This document shows positions 1 through 5,585 of a stretch of DNA of 6,201 nucleotides, in pieces. The position numbers were made by a program, and so were the translations under genes. The DNA lies in contig NVVM01000003.1 in the NCBI GenBank assembly GCA_002402225.1, positions 69,945 to 76,145 of the forward strand. Reading direction: 5' to 3'. The notes below the pieces were generated by a model, which did no database searches, had not been told where the DNA came from, and saw only the letters and a list, made by a program, of their open reading frames with translations. Source of the stretch: Alphaproteobacteria bacterium. GTDB taxonomy: Bacteria > Pseudomonadota > Alphaproteobacteria > Sphingomonadales > Emcibacteraceae. How positions within the stretch are numbered: the stretch's first letter is position 1; each line of letters opens with the position of its first letter.

Positions 1-1
1 G

Positions 2-20
2 CTCAAGTCCGGGACTTTAG
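2..20. repeat. Short imperfect palindrome in the intergenic region left of mnmE
   Basis: AAGTCC (5-10) and GGACTT (12-17) are perfect inverted arms around a single central G. The symmetry extends to CT/AG at 2-3 and 19-20 with one mismatch. An arm spacing of one base suits a protein-binding dyad better than an RNA hairpin. A second, weaker stem, AAAGGC (41-46) with GCCTTT (57-62), lies nearby. No gene could be supported between 1 and 165. The expected next gene, mnmG, does not begin inside the window in any minus-strand frame I could read. Confidence 0.25.
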
Positions 21-87
21 GTTTATAGAACCATAAAGTCAAAGGCTGATTTCGAGGCCTTTAAAGGAGGTCGTATCGCCCTTGTAA

Positions 88-103
88 TGTTTCACGTGAA
101 ACA
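88..103. other. parS: parS centromere site (ParB-binding)
   Basis: TGTTTCACGTGAAACA is a perfect 16-bp palindrome. It matches the conserved chromosomal parS consensus TGTTNCACGTGAAACA at every defined position. ParB dimers bind such sites, load as CTP-dependent clamps, and with ParA and SMC segregate the replication-origin region. In alphaproteobacteria parS sites cluster near oriC and the mnmG-rsmG-parA-parB genes, so finding one directly beyond the 3' end of mnmE fits the expected location. It lies in non-coding sequence, although a GTG-initiated minus-strand reading through it stays open for only about 20 codons. The identity of the motif is close to certain; its occupancy by ParB is inferred. 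Confidence 0.93.
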
Positions 104-109
104 CAAAAG

Positions 110-126
110 GTTAACAAAACGTTAAC
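110..126. promoter_or_regulatory. CtrA-like box (TTAA-N7-TTAAC)
   Basis: GTTAAC (110-115) and GTTAAC (121-126) flank AAAAC, so TTAA-N7-TTAAC can be read on both strands. This is the full binding consensus of CtrA, the alphaproteobacterial cell-cycle response regulator that represses origin firing and controls many promoters in Caulobacter and relatives. The site sits seven bases from parS, between mnmE and the place where mnmG-parAB would be expected. The same bases can fold into a 6-bp hairpin with a 5-nt loop. Read on the minus strand it is followed by CTTTT, so a weak mnmE terminator is an alternative. That the genome encodes CtrA is an assumption. Confidence 0.45.
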
Positions 127-165
127 GCCCCGAAAGAACCGTTATTTCTTGCTCTATATTAGGCA

Positions 166-1539
166 TCACTTACCCACACAAAACTCGGAAAAGATGGCTC
201 CCAAAACCTCTTCCACATCCACACGGCCCATAATGCTGCCCAGACTGCGGGCCGCCATTCTAAGATCCTCTGCTAAAAGCGCGACTTCCTTGTGAGGAGA
301 ATCGGCAAATCTGTGCAGATGCTCTACAGAATCACTTAAAGCTTCGCGGTGCCGAATCCGCGTTAGATTTGGCGTATCCGTAAGCTCCATCCGTTTTTCT
401 ACTTCTGCCGACAGCTTTTCAAGGAATTCCCCCAGTCCTTTTTCATATTTTGCCGAGATTGGCAAGATGGTTATGTTGGGAAACGACTGGTTTAACAAAG
501 CCTCTTCTGGCCCGCTATTTTGTAACTCTCTGGCTTGATCCGACTTGTTTAATAGAATAATCGTATTCTTGTCTATTTGGCCCCTTAATCTTTCTGGAAT
601 TTCCGGCCAATCTACGGCGCTCACCAGTATAATTTTTATATCTGCTGACTTTGCCCGCTCTTCGGCCCGGCGGATGCCCTCTATTTCTATGACATCCCCG
701 CTGTCCCTTATGCCTGCCGTATCTGCAATGGTTACGGGAAAGCCATTGATATCAAGATGCACCTCAAGAATATCTCGCGTAGTGCCCGCAATATCCGAAA
801 CAATGGCCACATCACGCTTAGACAAAAAGTTCAACAAAGTAGATTTGCCGATATTCGGCTCCCCCAATATTACAACCTGCAAGCCGTCTCTTATTCTTTC
901 ACCTTTAAAGCCGTCACCTATATGTTGTTCAATTTTATGGGTCAATGCCTTAACCATTGGCCCAACCTGCTCGGTTACGTCACTGGGAATTTCTTCGTCT
1001 GCAAAGTCTATGTCGGCTTCAAGATAGGCCATCGCGGATATTATTTCACTGCGCCAGCCCTCATATAAATCCGCAAGACGGCCGTCCATAAGCCGCAGGG
1101 CCTGCCGTCTTTGGGCTTCGGTTTCGGCATTGATCAGGTCCGCCAGCCCCTCTGCTGCGGTTAAGTCCATCTTACCATTATCAAATGCCCGGCGCGTAAA
1201 TTCGCCCGGCTGCGCGCTTCTTAAACCAGATAATTTAGACAATGCCGCCAAAAAACCCGTGATGACAGCCCGTCCGCCGTGAATATGAAACTCTGCCACA
1301 TCTTCGCCCGTGAAGCTTTTTGGTCCGGGGAAATATAACAACAACCCCCGGTCAAGCCGAACGCCCGTGTCCGGCTCCACAAACCAGCAAAGCTGTGCTT
1401 CACGTGGAGCAGGTAAAGTCTTTTTTTGGGTAAGTTTTAATATCGCCGCGCCCACCTTTGGGCCGGATAATCGAATAACCGAAACCCCCGCTCTGCCCTT
1501 GCCGCTGGATAAAGCATATATGGTATCTGCGTATAACAC
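166..1539 (-). CDS. mnmE: tRNA uridine-5-carboxymethylaminomethyl(34) synthesis GTPase MnmE
   Basis: MnmE works in a complex with MnmG to place the (carboxymethyl)aminomethyl group on C5 of U34 in tRNAs reading two-fold split codon boxes. It uses GTP and a methylene-tetrahydrofolate-derived one-carbon unit. The 457-aa length is normal for the family. The N-terminal folate-binding domain (about 1-120) carries GVSVIRLSG and PGEFTRRAF. A helical domain surrounds the inserted Ras-like G domain (about 220-380): G1 GEPNIGKS 226-233, G2 TTRD 253-256, G3 DTAG 273-276, G4 NKSD 331-334, G5 SAK 362-364. The C-terminus ends in CVGK with the essential Cys454. The start is GTG, preceded by AGGA six bases upstream; homologues begin at about this point (DTIYAL). 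It lies 26 bp after the DUF6489 gene, probably in the same transcript. Residues 45-49 are encoded over a degenerate parS-like sequence. Confidence 0.97.
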   Translation of the reverse strand: MLYADTIYALSSGKGRAGVSVIRLSGPKVGAAILKLTQKKTLPAPREAQLCWFVEPDTGVRLDRGLLLYFPGPKSFTGEDVAEFHIHGGRAVITGFLAALSKLSGLRSAQPGEFTRRAFDNGKMDLTAAEGLADLINAETEAQRRQALRLMDGRLADLYEGWRSEIISAMAYLEADIDFADEEIPSDVTEQVGPMVKALTHKIEQHIGDGFKGERIRDGLQVVILGEPNIGKSTLLNFLSKRDVAIVSDIAGTTRDILEVHLDINGFPVTIADTAGIRDSGDVIEIEGIRRAEERAKSADIKIILVSAVDWPEIPERLRGQIDKNTIILLNKSDQARELQNSGPEEALLNQSFPNITILPISAKYEKGLGEFLEKLSAEVEKRMELTDTPNLTRIRHREALSDSVEHLHRFADSPHKEVALLAEDLRMAARSLGSIMGRVDVEEVLGAIFSEFCVGK

Positions 1540-1565
1540 ATTAAATCCTGATATTTAATAGGGGT

Positions 1566-1826
1566 TTATTTATCATTGCCCTTTGACATATTCCAAAATA
1601 TATTTTGAAAGGCTTCCATGTTTTGGCTCATATTTTCACCCGCTTGTTTTAATCCGGGAGACATCCAGAGATCAAACATTTTATCCATATCTTCCTTGGA
1701 TAGCCCTGCGGACAGTTTATCTTGCATGTTGGCCATGAAGGCCTCCTGAAGCGGCTTTATGTCCGGCAACCCAAGAAAATCACGCGCTTCTTTGGGGCTG
1801 CAATCTATATCAATGGTTATTTTCAT
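1566..1826 (-). CDS. Small DUF6489-type protein of unknown function
   Basis: This is an 86-residue, soluble, Met-rich, acidic-looking protein with no signal peptide or membrane segment. The N-terminus MKITIDIDCSPKEARDFLGL, followed by PDIKPLQEA, is what I recall of the DUF6489 family, a short alphaproteobacterial family without assigned function. The assignment comes from memory of the pattern and not from a search. The first ten residues look like a beta strand and the rest like amphipathic helices with many Met and Gln (NMQDKL, ENMSQNMEAFQNIFWNM). The gene stands 26 bp upstream of mnmE on the same strand, so co-transcription is likely. Its ATG overlaps the stop of a five-codon minicistron that has the better ribosome-binding site. 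A link to tRNA modification or origin biology is suggested only by position. Confidence 0.85.
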   Translation of the reverse strand: MKITIDIDCSPKEARDFLGLPDIKPLQEAFMANMQDKLSAGLSKEDMDKMFDLWMSPGLKQAGENMSQNMEAFQNIFWNMSKGNDK

Positions 1827-1840
1827 TTAAATATTCCCAT
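1823..1840 (-). promoter_or_regulatory. Five-codon minicistron overlapping the DUF6489 start (possible translational coupling)
   Basis: On the minus strand AAAGGA (1848-1853) is followed after seven bases by ATG (1838-1840), which opens a reading frame of five codons (MGIFK). This frame ends in TGA at 1823-1825. The stop overlaps the ATG of the downstream gene (1824-1826) as ATGA. The downstream ATG has only GGGAA at a usable distance, so the strongest Shine-Dalgarno serves the minicistron. Ribosomes ending here could reinitiate on the gene. The sequence facts are direct; coupling is inferred, and chance is possible for so short a frame. Confidence 0.35.
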
Positions 1841-1877
1841 GGTTTATTCCTTTGCCTGATATTCGTCGACATTATTT

Positions 1878-1883
1878 ATTATA
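1878..1883 (-). promoter_or_regulatory. Candidate -10 element for the DUF6489-mnmE unit
   Basis: The minus strand reads TATAAT here, in an AT-rich stretch about 50 bp upstream of the DUF6489 start, giving a leader of plausible length. At 17-bp spacing the -35 hexamer would be GCTGTG, a poor match to TTGACA, so this rests on the -10 and position alone. A second TATAAT lies on the plus strand at 1936-1941, also without a good -35. Confidence 0.28.
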
Positions 1884-1896
1884 TATTAGAAATAAA

Positions 1897-1967
1897 ATAT
1901 CACAGCCATATATTATTCTCTTTTGTTTGTTATGTTATAATATACTTTTATGTGGTTGTTGTGATAT
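1897..1967. repeat. AT-rich nested inverted repeat between the DUF6489 gene and the MITE-like element
   Basis: Outer arms ATATCACA (1897-1904) and TGTGATAT (1960-1967) are perfect 8-bp complements. The pairing continues inward with CCA (1906-1908) and TGG (1953-1955). A second perfect 8-bp pair, TATATTAT (1909-1916) and ATAATATA (1937-1944), sits inside with a 20-nt loop. The nested order lets the whole stretch fold as one stem-loop in either strand. AT-rich sequence gives such matches by chance more easily, and no function is evident. It might be a leader structure, an operator pair, or the remains of an older insertion. Confidence 0.35.
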
Positions 1968-1990
1968 ACCGTTATTTGGGGTAAAAGGGG

Positions 1991-2024
1991 CTAGCGCATT
2001 CTGCGCTTAGATACGGCCATTTGA
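1991..2024 (+). repeat. Left terminal inverted repeat of the MITE-like element
   Basis: This 34-bp arm starts CTAGCGCATTCTGCGCTTAG and ends CCATTTGA. It contains its own hairpin, AGCGCA-TTC-TGCGCT (1993-2007), with a 6-bp stem and a 3-nt loop, so each end of the element can also fold alone. Confidence 0.8.
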
Positions 2025-2040
2025 TGGAGTCAAAACAAAC

Positions 2041-2070
2041 CATCCGCCAGGCGCGTTGCGCCGGGAGATG
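2041..2070. repeat. Internal hairpin 1 of the MITE-like element
   Basis: CATC (2041-2044) pairs with GATG (2067-2070), and inside them GGCGC (2050-2054) pairs with GCGCC (2058-2062) around a GTT loop, leaving a 5x4 internal loop. It mirrors the architecture of the hairpin at 2155-2193 near the other end of the element. Confidence 0.45.
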
Positions 2071-2154
2071 TGGGTCATCTATCAAGCAACGCAACGACGC
2101 TGATGTTTTATTTGGCCCACCGGAGGCCGGGTTCTTTTACGCCATGGCTACGCT

Positions 2155-2193
2155 GGTTTTCTTATCCGATGCGCCGCATCGCATTGCTAAACC
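2155..2193. repeat. Internal hairpin 2 of the MITE-like element
   Basis: GGTTT (2155-2159) pairs with AAACC (2189-2193), and CGATGCG (2167-2173) pairs with CGCATCG (2175-2181) around one base. The two stems are separated by a symmetric 7x7 internal loop. The inner palindrome is perfect over 15 bp. Such a compact fold is typical of small structured repeats and non-autonomous elements. Confidence 0.5.
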
Positions 2194-2222
2194 CACCTTG
2201 CCATGACGCAAAATAATCCCGG

Positions 2223-2256
2223 TCAAATGGCCGCATCTAAGCGCAGAATGCGCTAG
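2223..2256 (-). repeat. Right terminal inverted repeat of the MITE-like element
   Basis: This is the inverted copy of the left arm, ending AGCGCAGAATGCGCTAG. It repeats the nested hairpin as AGCGCA-GAA-TGCGCT (2240-2254). The arm ends 63 bp before the ogt start codon, so the element lies just upstream of the likely ogt promoter region. Confidence 0.8.
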
Positions 2257-2266
2257 TATCTTCAAC

Positions 2267-2298
2267 ATAACTGTTATCCCCAACATAAATATTGGGGA
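2267..2298 (+). promoter_or_regulatory. Paired palindromes just upstream of ogt (operator or leader hairpin)
   Basis: ATAAC-T-GTTAT (2267-2277) is an 11-bp palindrome. It shares its last T with TCCCCAA (2277-2283), which pairs perfectly with TTGGGGA (2292-2298) across an 8-nt AT-rich loop. A weak TTCAAC (2261-2266) and TAAATA (2286-2291) could be promoter hexamers with 19-bp spacing, which would put the palindromes over the promoter. No purine-rich Shine-Dalgarno lies between the hairpin and the ATG at 2320 (GTGAAATAAC precedes it). The hairpin may therefore affect translation, or the message may be nearly leaderless. Function is inferred. Confidence 0.35.
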
Positions 2299-2319
2299 CG
2301 AAAATATTAGTGAAATAAC

Positions 2320-2778
2320 ATGGCACAGCTCTCATTCCATAGCCCCATCGGCGACCTGACAATAAGTGAAGAGGACGGCCTACTGGTTTCCCTTGATTGG
2401 GGTTGGTCACCATTTTCAACAGAAACACCCTTTCTGCAATCTATTAAAAATCAGATGGATCAATATTTTGATGGCAAAAGGCCTGACTTTTCTGCCCCGG
2501 TAAAGTTACGCGGAACGGCTTTTCAAAAGGCGGTTTGGCAAGAAATGTTGAAAATTCCATACGGCGAAACACGAACCTATGGTGAAATTGCCGGCACTAT
2601 TGGCTCTCATCCCCGCCCGGTCGGCGCGGCCTGCGGCCTTAATCCCATCCCGATCATAATCCCCTGTCATAGAATTATGGGCAAAAATGGAAAATTAACC
2701 GGCTATTCCGGCGGCGATGGTATTGAAACCAAGGAATTCCTGATTGAATTAGAAAAGATGATATTCACTCCACAATAA
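2320..2778 (+). CDS. ogt: Methylated-DNA--protein-cysteine S-methyltransferase (Ogt/AGT type)
   Basis: This suicide repair enzyme moves the alkyl group from O6-alkylguanine (and O4-alkylthymine) to its own cysteine. The 152-aa length fits the single-domain-pair Ogt form without an Ada-type N-terminal regulatory part. Residues 1-60 resemble the N-terminal ribonuclease-like domain (SPIGDLTI). The C-terminal domain has FQKAVWQEM (68-76), the helix-turn-helix PYGETRTYGEIA (80-91) with the nucleotide-flipping Tyr81, and the arginine finger (Arg99 in HPRPVGAA). It ends with NPIPIIIPCHRI with acceptor Cys116. The usual RAVG is RPVG here, a small deviation next to the Arg finger. It is the only plus-strand gene, divergent from the DUF6489 gene, and its last 14 bp overlap the end of nhaC. 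The ATG at 2320 lacks a clear Shine-Dalgarno. Confidence 0.93.
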   Translation: MAQLSFHSPIGDLTISEEDGLLVSLDWGWSPFSTETPFLQSIKNQMDQYFDGKRPDFSAPVKLRGTAFQKAVWQEMLKIPYGETRTYGEIAGTIGSHPRPVGAACGLNPIPIIIPCHRIMGKNGKLTGYSGGDGIETKEFLIELEKMIFTPQ

Positions 2779-4249
2779 CAGCCTGTTTCTTATCCAGCCG
2801 TTCAATTTTAAAATCTATATAACCATATATGATTGACATGATCGGACATAATATATTGAAAAAACAAAAGGGAATAAAAAGATACGGTGAAATACCGAGC
2901 GTCCCAGACATATAAACGGCGCAAATATTCCATGGTATCAATACAGATGTAACCGTCCCTCCATCTTCCAGCGACCGTGATAGATTCTTGGCCGCCAGAT
3001 TTCGGCGCTTATATTCCAGCCGAAACATGCGGCCCGGCAAAACAATGGATATATATTGATCCGCCGTTAACATATTCACCCCAATAGCCGTCAGGACCGT
3101 TGTTAATATTAATGATCCTGTTGACTGGGCCAATGTTAGCGTGCTGTCTATTATACGCCTTAGCATACCCAGTTTTTCCAGAATAGACCCAAAAGTAATC
3201 GCGCAAATAATCAGCCAGATGGCATTCATCATGCTCGACATCCCGCCCCGGTTTAACAGTTTGTCAAGTGCCTCATCGCCCGTATCAGAAACATACCCGC
3301 CAAATAATGCCCGCCATACACCATCAAACATATTAAGGAAACCGACCTGATCCCCACCGACAAATTTAAGGATAATATCCTGTTGAAAAATCACCGCAAA
3401 TAACCCGCCAATCAACGCGCCTGTCATAATCGTCGGGAAAGCCGGTAATTTTTTATAGGCCATATAAAAAACCACCACCATGGGAATCAAAAGATATATA
3501 CCAATATGGAAATTCTGATCCAGTAAATCTAATTGATCCTGAATATCATTCTCTAAGGGGGGTATTTCTGAATAGAGGCCAATCAAAAGAAATAATAATA
3601 ACGAAATGACAATAGCCGGAAATGTTGTCCAGAAAATATGGCCAATATGGCTGAATAGCTCTGATCCCGCTACCGCTGATGCCAGGTTTGTGGTATCTGA
3701 CAGCGGCGACATTTTATCCCCGAAATAGGCCCCCGAAATGATTGCTCCTGCGGTAATTTCCGGTGACAGCCCGAGCCCAGAGGAAATTCCCATCAAGCCA
3801 ACGCCTATGGTTCCTGCCGTTGACCAGCTGCTGCCAATGCTGATCGCCGTGCCCGCGCATAAAAGACAAGCCGTCACATAAAAGAAGTTAGGATTAAGGA
3901 TTTGCAGACCATAATAGATCATGGCCGGCACCGTGCCCGACAATATCCATGTCCCGATCAATGCCCCAACCATCAATAAAATAAGCATGGCATTCACGGT
4001 GTGGGAAATGCCATGAGAAATGGCACTTTCAATCTCACCCCAACTAAAGCCGTTTTTCCAGCCAATCAAAAGGGCAATACCGCCACTGATTAATAACGAC
4101 ATCTGGCTAGAGCCTGCTTGGGTATTATCGCCGTATATGCTAACGGATAATATTAGGAGTATCACCAAAGCCCCGACCGGAATCAATGATTCCAATAGGC
4201 TTACCCGATAGTCTGACTTTTGATTATTTGGCCCTTTAACCTGTGACAC
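2765..4249 (-). CDS. nhaC: NhaC-family Na+/H+ antiporter
   Basis: This inner-membrane secondary transporter has 494 residues and some 11-13 hydrophobic segments, the first at about residues 21-38 and the last ending near 478. Family signatures are GTWILSGTVPAMIYYGL (99-115) and SGAYFGDKMSPLSDTTNLA (172-190), the polar stretch in which family members hold cation-coupling residues. TSVLIPWN (434-441) is a further conserved block. The family mostly exchanges external protons for internal Na+, but also includes MleN-like malate/lactate antiporters, so the substrate is inferred. The start is GTG: an in-frame stop lies four codons upstream, and GGGA stands at about -10. An out-of-frame ATG shortly before it is not used by this frame. 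It follows rho by 79 bp on the same strand, so read-through from rho is possible. Its 3' end overlaps ogt. Confidence 0.92.
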   Translation of the reverse strand: MSQVKGPNNQKSDYRVSLLESLIPVGALVILLILSVSIYGDNTQAGSSQMSLLISGGIALLIGWKNGFSWGEIESAISHGISHTVNAMLILLMVGALIGTWILSGTVPAMIYYGLQILNPNFFYVTACLLCAGTAISIGSSWSTAGTIGVGLMGISSGLGLSPEITAGAIISGAYFGDKMSPLSDTTNLASAVAGSELFSHIGHIFWTTFPAIVISLLLFLLIGLYSEIPPLENDIQDQLDLLDQNFHIGIYLLIPMVVVFYMAYKKLPAFPTIMTGALIGGLFAVIFQQDIILKFVGGDQVGFLNMFDGVWRALFGGYVSDTGDEALDKLLNRGGMSSMMNAIWLIICAITFGSILEKLGMLRRIIDSTLTLAQSTGSLILTTVLTAIGVNMLTADQYISIVLPGRMFRLEYKRRNLAAKNLSRSLEDGGTVTSVLIPWNICAVYMSGTLGISPYLFIPFCFFNILCPIMSIIYGYIDFKIERLDKKQAVIVE

Positions 4250-4265
4250 AACAACTCATCCCGAA

Positions 4266-4299
4266 ATAGTTTTATTTTTAATTTTTATCGGAAAACTAT
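4266..4299 (-). repeat. AT-rich inverted repeat between rho and nhaC
   Basis: ATAGTTTT (4266-4273) and AAAACTAT (4292-4299) are perfect 8-bp complements with an 18-nt, A/T-only to A/T-rich loop. CCGA (4261-4264) and TCGG (4288-4291) offer a competing pairing. The stem is AT-rich and has no following U-run on the minus strand, so it is not a convincing rho terminator. It ends 16 bp before the nhaC start and could influence nhaC expression instead. Confidence 0.3.
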
Positions 4300-4328
4300 A
4301 GGCAAGCCACATCAAAAAGTATAGCGCT

Positions 4329-5585
4329 TTAGTTATTCATGGAATTATAAAATTCTTCGTTGTTTTTGGTATCTTTAATTTTACCGATCAAGAATTCCAT
4401 CGCATCCACAGACCCCATCGGCATTAAAATACGGCGCAATACATACATTTTCGCCAATGTCGCTTTGTCCATAAGCAATTCTTCCTTACGGGTGCCAGAT
4501 TTAATAATATCAATGGCCGGGAAGACGCGCTTATCGCTGATTTTACGATCCAGCACAATTTCAGAGTTGCCGGTTCCTTTGAATTCTTCAAAAATAACTT
4601 CGTCCATGCGGCTTCCGGTATCAATCAGCGCGGTCGCGATAATACTCAGCGATCCGCCTTCTTCCACATTACGGGCAGCACCAAAAAACCTTTTTGGCCG
4701 TTGCAGCGCATTGGCATCAACCCCGCCGGTCAAAACTTTACCGGAACTTGGGATCACGGTATTATAGGCCCGGGCCAATCTGGTGATACTATCCAATAAA
4801 ATAACCACATCCATTTGATGCTCGACAAGTCTTTTGGCTTTTTGAATGACCATTTCCGCCACCTGAACATGGCGAGTCGCTGGCTCGTCAAATGTGGAAC
4901 TGATAACCTCGCCCTTAACAGAGCGGCGCATGTCAGTGACTTCTTCTGGCCGTTCATCAATCAGCAAAACGATAAGAAAGACATCGGGATGGTTTTCTGT
5001 AATGGCATGGGCAATATTCTGCAATAACACCGTTTTACCTGTACGCGGCGGGGCCACAATAACCGCGCGCTGGCCTTTACCTATTGGTGCAACAAGATCA
5101 ATCACCCGCGCCGAATTATCTTTTACGCCAGGATCTTCCCGGTCAAGTTTGAATTTATCATCCGGATGAAGCGGGGTCAGGCTGTCAAAATGAAGTTTAT
5201 GACGTCCGGCATCCGGGTCATCAAAGTTAATTTGGGAAACTTTTAACAGCGCAAAATATTTTTCACCTTCTTTTGGTCCCCGAATATGACCTTCTACGGT
5301 ATCACCTGTTCTAAAACCAAAACGCCGGATTTGACTTGGGCTAACATAAATATCGTCAGGGCCGGGTAGATAGTTGGCTTCTGGTGAACGTAAAAACCCA
5401 AATCCATCCTGCAGAACTTCAATCGTGCCGCCCCCGGTTATTTCTTCCCCTTTTTCTGCCAGCTCTTTTAAAATCGCAAACATCATGTCTTGTTTTCGCA
5501 TATTGCTCGCATTTTCCACGTTAAGTTCTTCCGCCAAAAGAAGTAATGTGCTTGGCGATTTCTTTTTAAGTTCCAAAAGATTCAT
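4329..5585 (-). CDS. rho: Transcription termination factor Rho
   Basis: Rho is a hexameric RNA-dependent ATPase and helicase that ends transcription of untranslated RNA. From the ATG at 5583-5585 the protein has 418 residues, the standard length. The frame stays open 18 codons further upstream, but [10 protein letters not shown] is the family's normal N-terminus, and GGA stands about ten bases before this ATG. The N-terminal Rho domain is about 1-47. The RNA-binding cold-shock-like domain follows (GGGTIEVL 51-58, RNP1 DGFGFLR 60-66). The ATPase core has Walker A APPRTGKT (178-185), Walker [10 protein letters not shown] (261-269), the Q loop after [20 protein letters not shown] and the R-loop/SGTRKEELL region at 363-371. 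APPRTGKT replaces the E. coli APPKAGKT, a variant I recall from other alphaproteobacteria. It follows hemJ after 186 bp with its own leader. Confidence 0.97.
   Translation of the reverse strand: MNLLELKKKSPSTLLLLAEELNVENASNMRKQDMMFAILKELAEKGEEITGGGTIEVLQDGFGFLRSPEANYLPGPDDIYVSPSQIRRFGFRTGDTVEGHIRGPKEGEKYFALLKVSQINFDDPDAGRHKLHFDSLTPLHPDDKFKLDREDPGVKDNSARVIDLVAPIGKGQRAVIVAPPRTGKTVLLQNIAHAITENHPDVFLIVLLIDERPEEVTDMRRSVKGEVISSTFDEPATRHVQVAEMVIQKAKRLVEHQMDVVILLDSITRLARAYNTVIPSSGKVLTGGVDANALQRPKRFFGAARNVEEGGSLSIIATALIDTGSRMDEVIFEEFKGTGNSEIVLDRKISDKRVFPAIDIIKSGTRKEELLMDKATLAKMYVLRRILMPMGSVDAMEFLIGKIKDTKNNEEFYNSMNN

Larger units (their letters stand above)
1991..2256. mobile_element. 266-bp MITE-like element with 34-bp terminal inverted repeats
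   Basis: The ends 1991-2024 and 2223-2256 are inverted copies matching at 33 of 34 bases; the mismatch is A2013 against the complement of C2234. The body is visibly more GC-rich than the very AT-rich sequence on its left. It encodes no transposase, and the only frame through it (61 codons, TTG or ATG start, no Shine-Dalgarno) looks spurious. Internal sequence also shows degenerate inverted symmetry: TTGCG, GTGGGT and AGCAA follow in the same order on both strands. The termini are CTAG, itself a palindrome, so a CTAG or TA target duplication could be hidden in the repeat; no longer duplication is visible in the flanks. I read it as a non-autonomous transposable element mobilised in trans. A large palindromic repeat family of the REP/BIME kind is the alternative. 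Confidence 0.7.

Noticed and set aside
1..36. Tail of a plus-strand gene ending at TAA 34-36
   Set aside because: Only eleven codons are visible and nothing is recognisable in them.
1..104. Start of mnmG on the minus strand, GTG over parS
   Set aside because: Some alphaproteobacterial genes begin with a parS-encoded MFHVKH-like sequence. Here the frame from GTG at 102-104 stops after about 21 codons and shows no FAD-binding GGGHAG motif.
2021..2206. 61-codon plus-strand frame inside the MITE-like element
   Set aside because: It starts inside the terminal repeat, has no Shine-Dalgarno, and covers the internal hairpins. Its translation has no recognisable domain, so it is most likely a by-product of the repeat.
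1991..2256. Tn3-type or CRISPR-type repeat
   Set aside because: The ends lack the Tn3 GGGG terminus on both sides, and there are only two inverted copies with no regular spacers.
4020..4211. Plus-strand frames antisense to nhaC, rho and mnmE
   Set aside because: These are shadows of strongly supported minus-strand genes, lacking start signals and recognisable domains.
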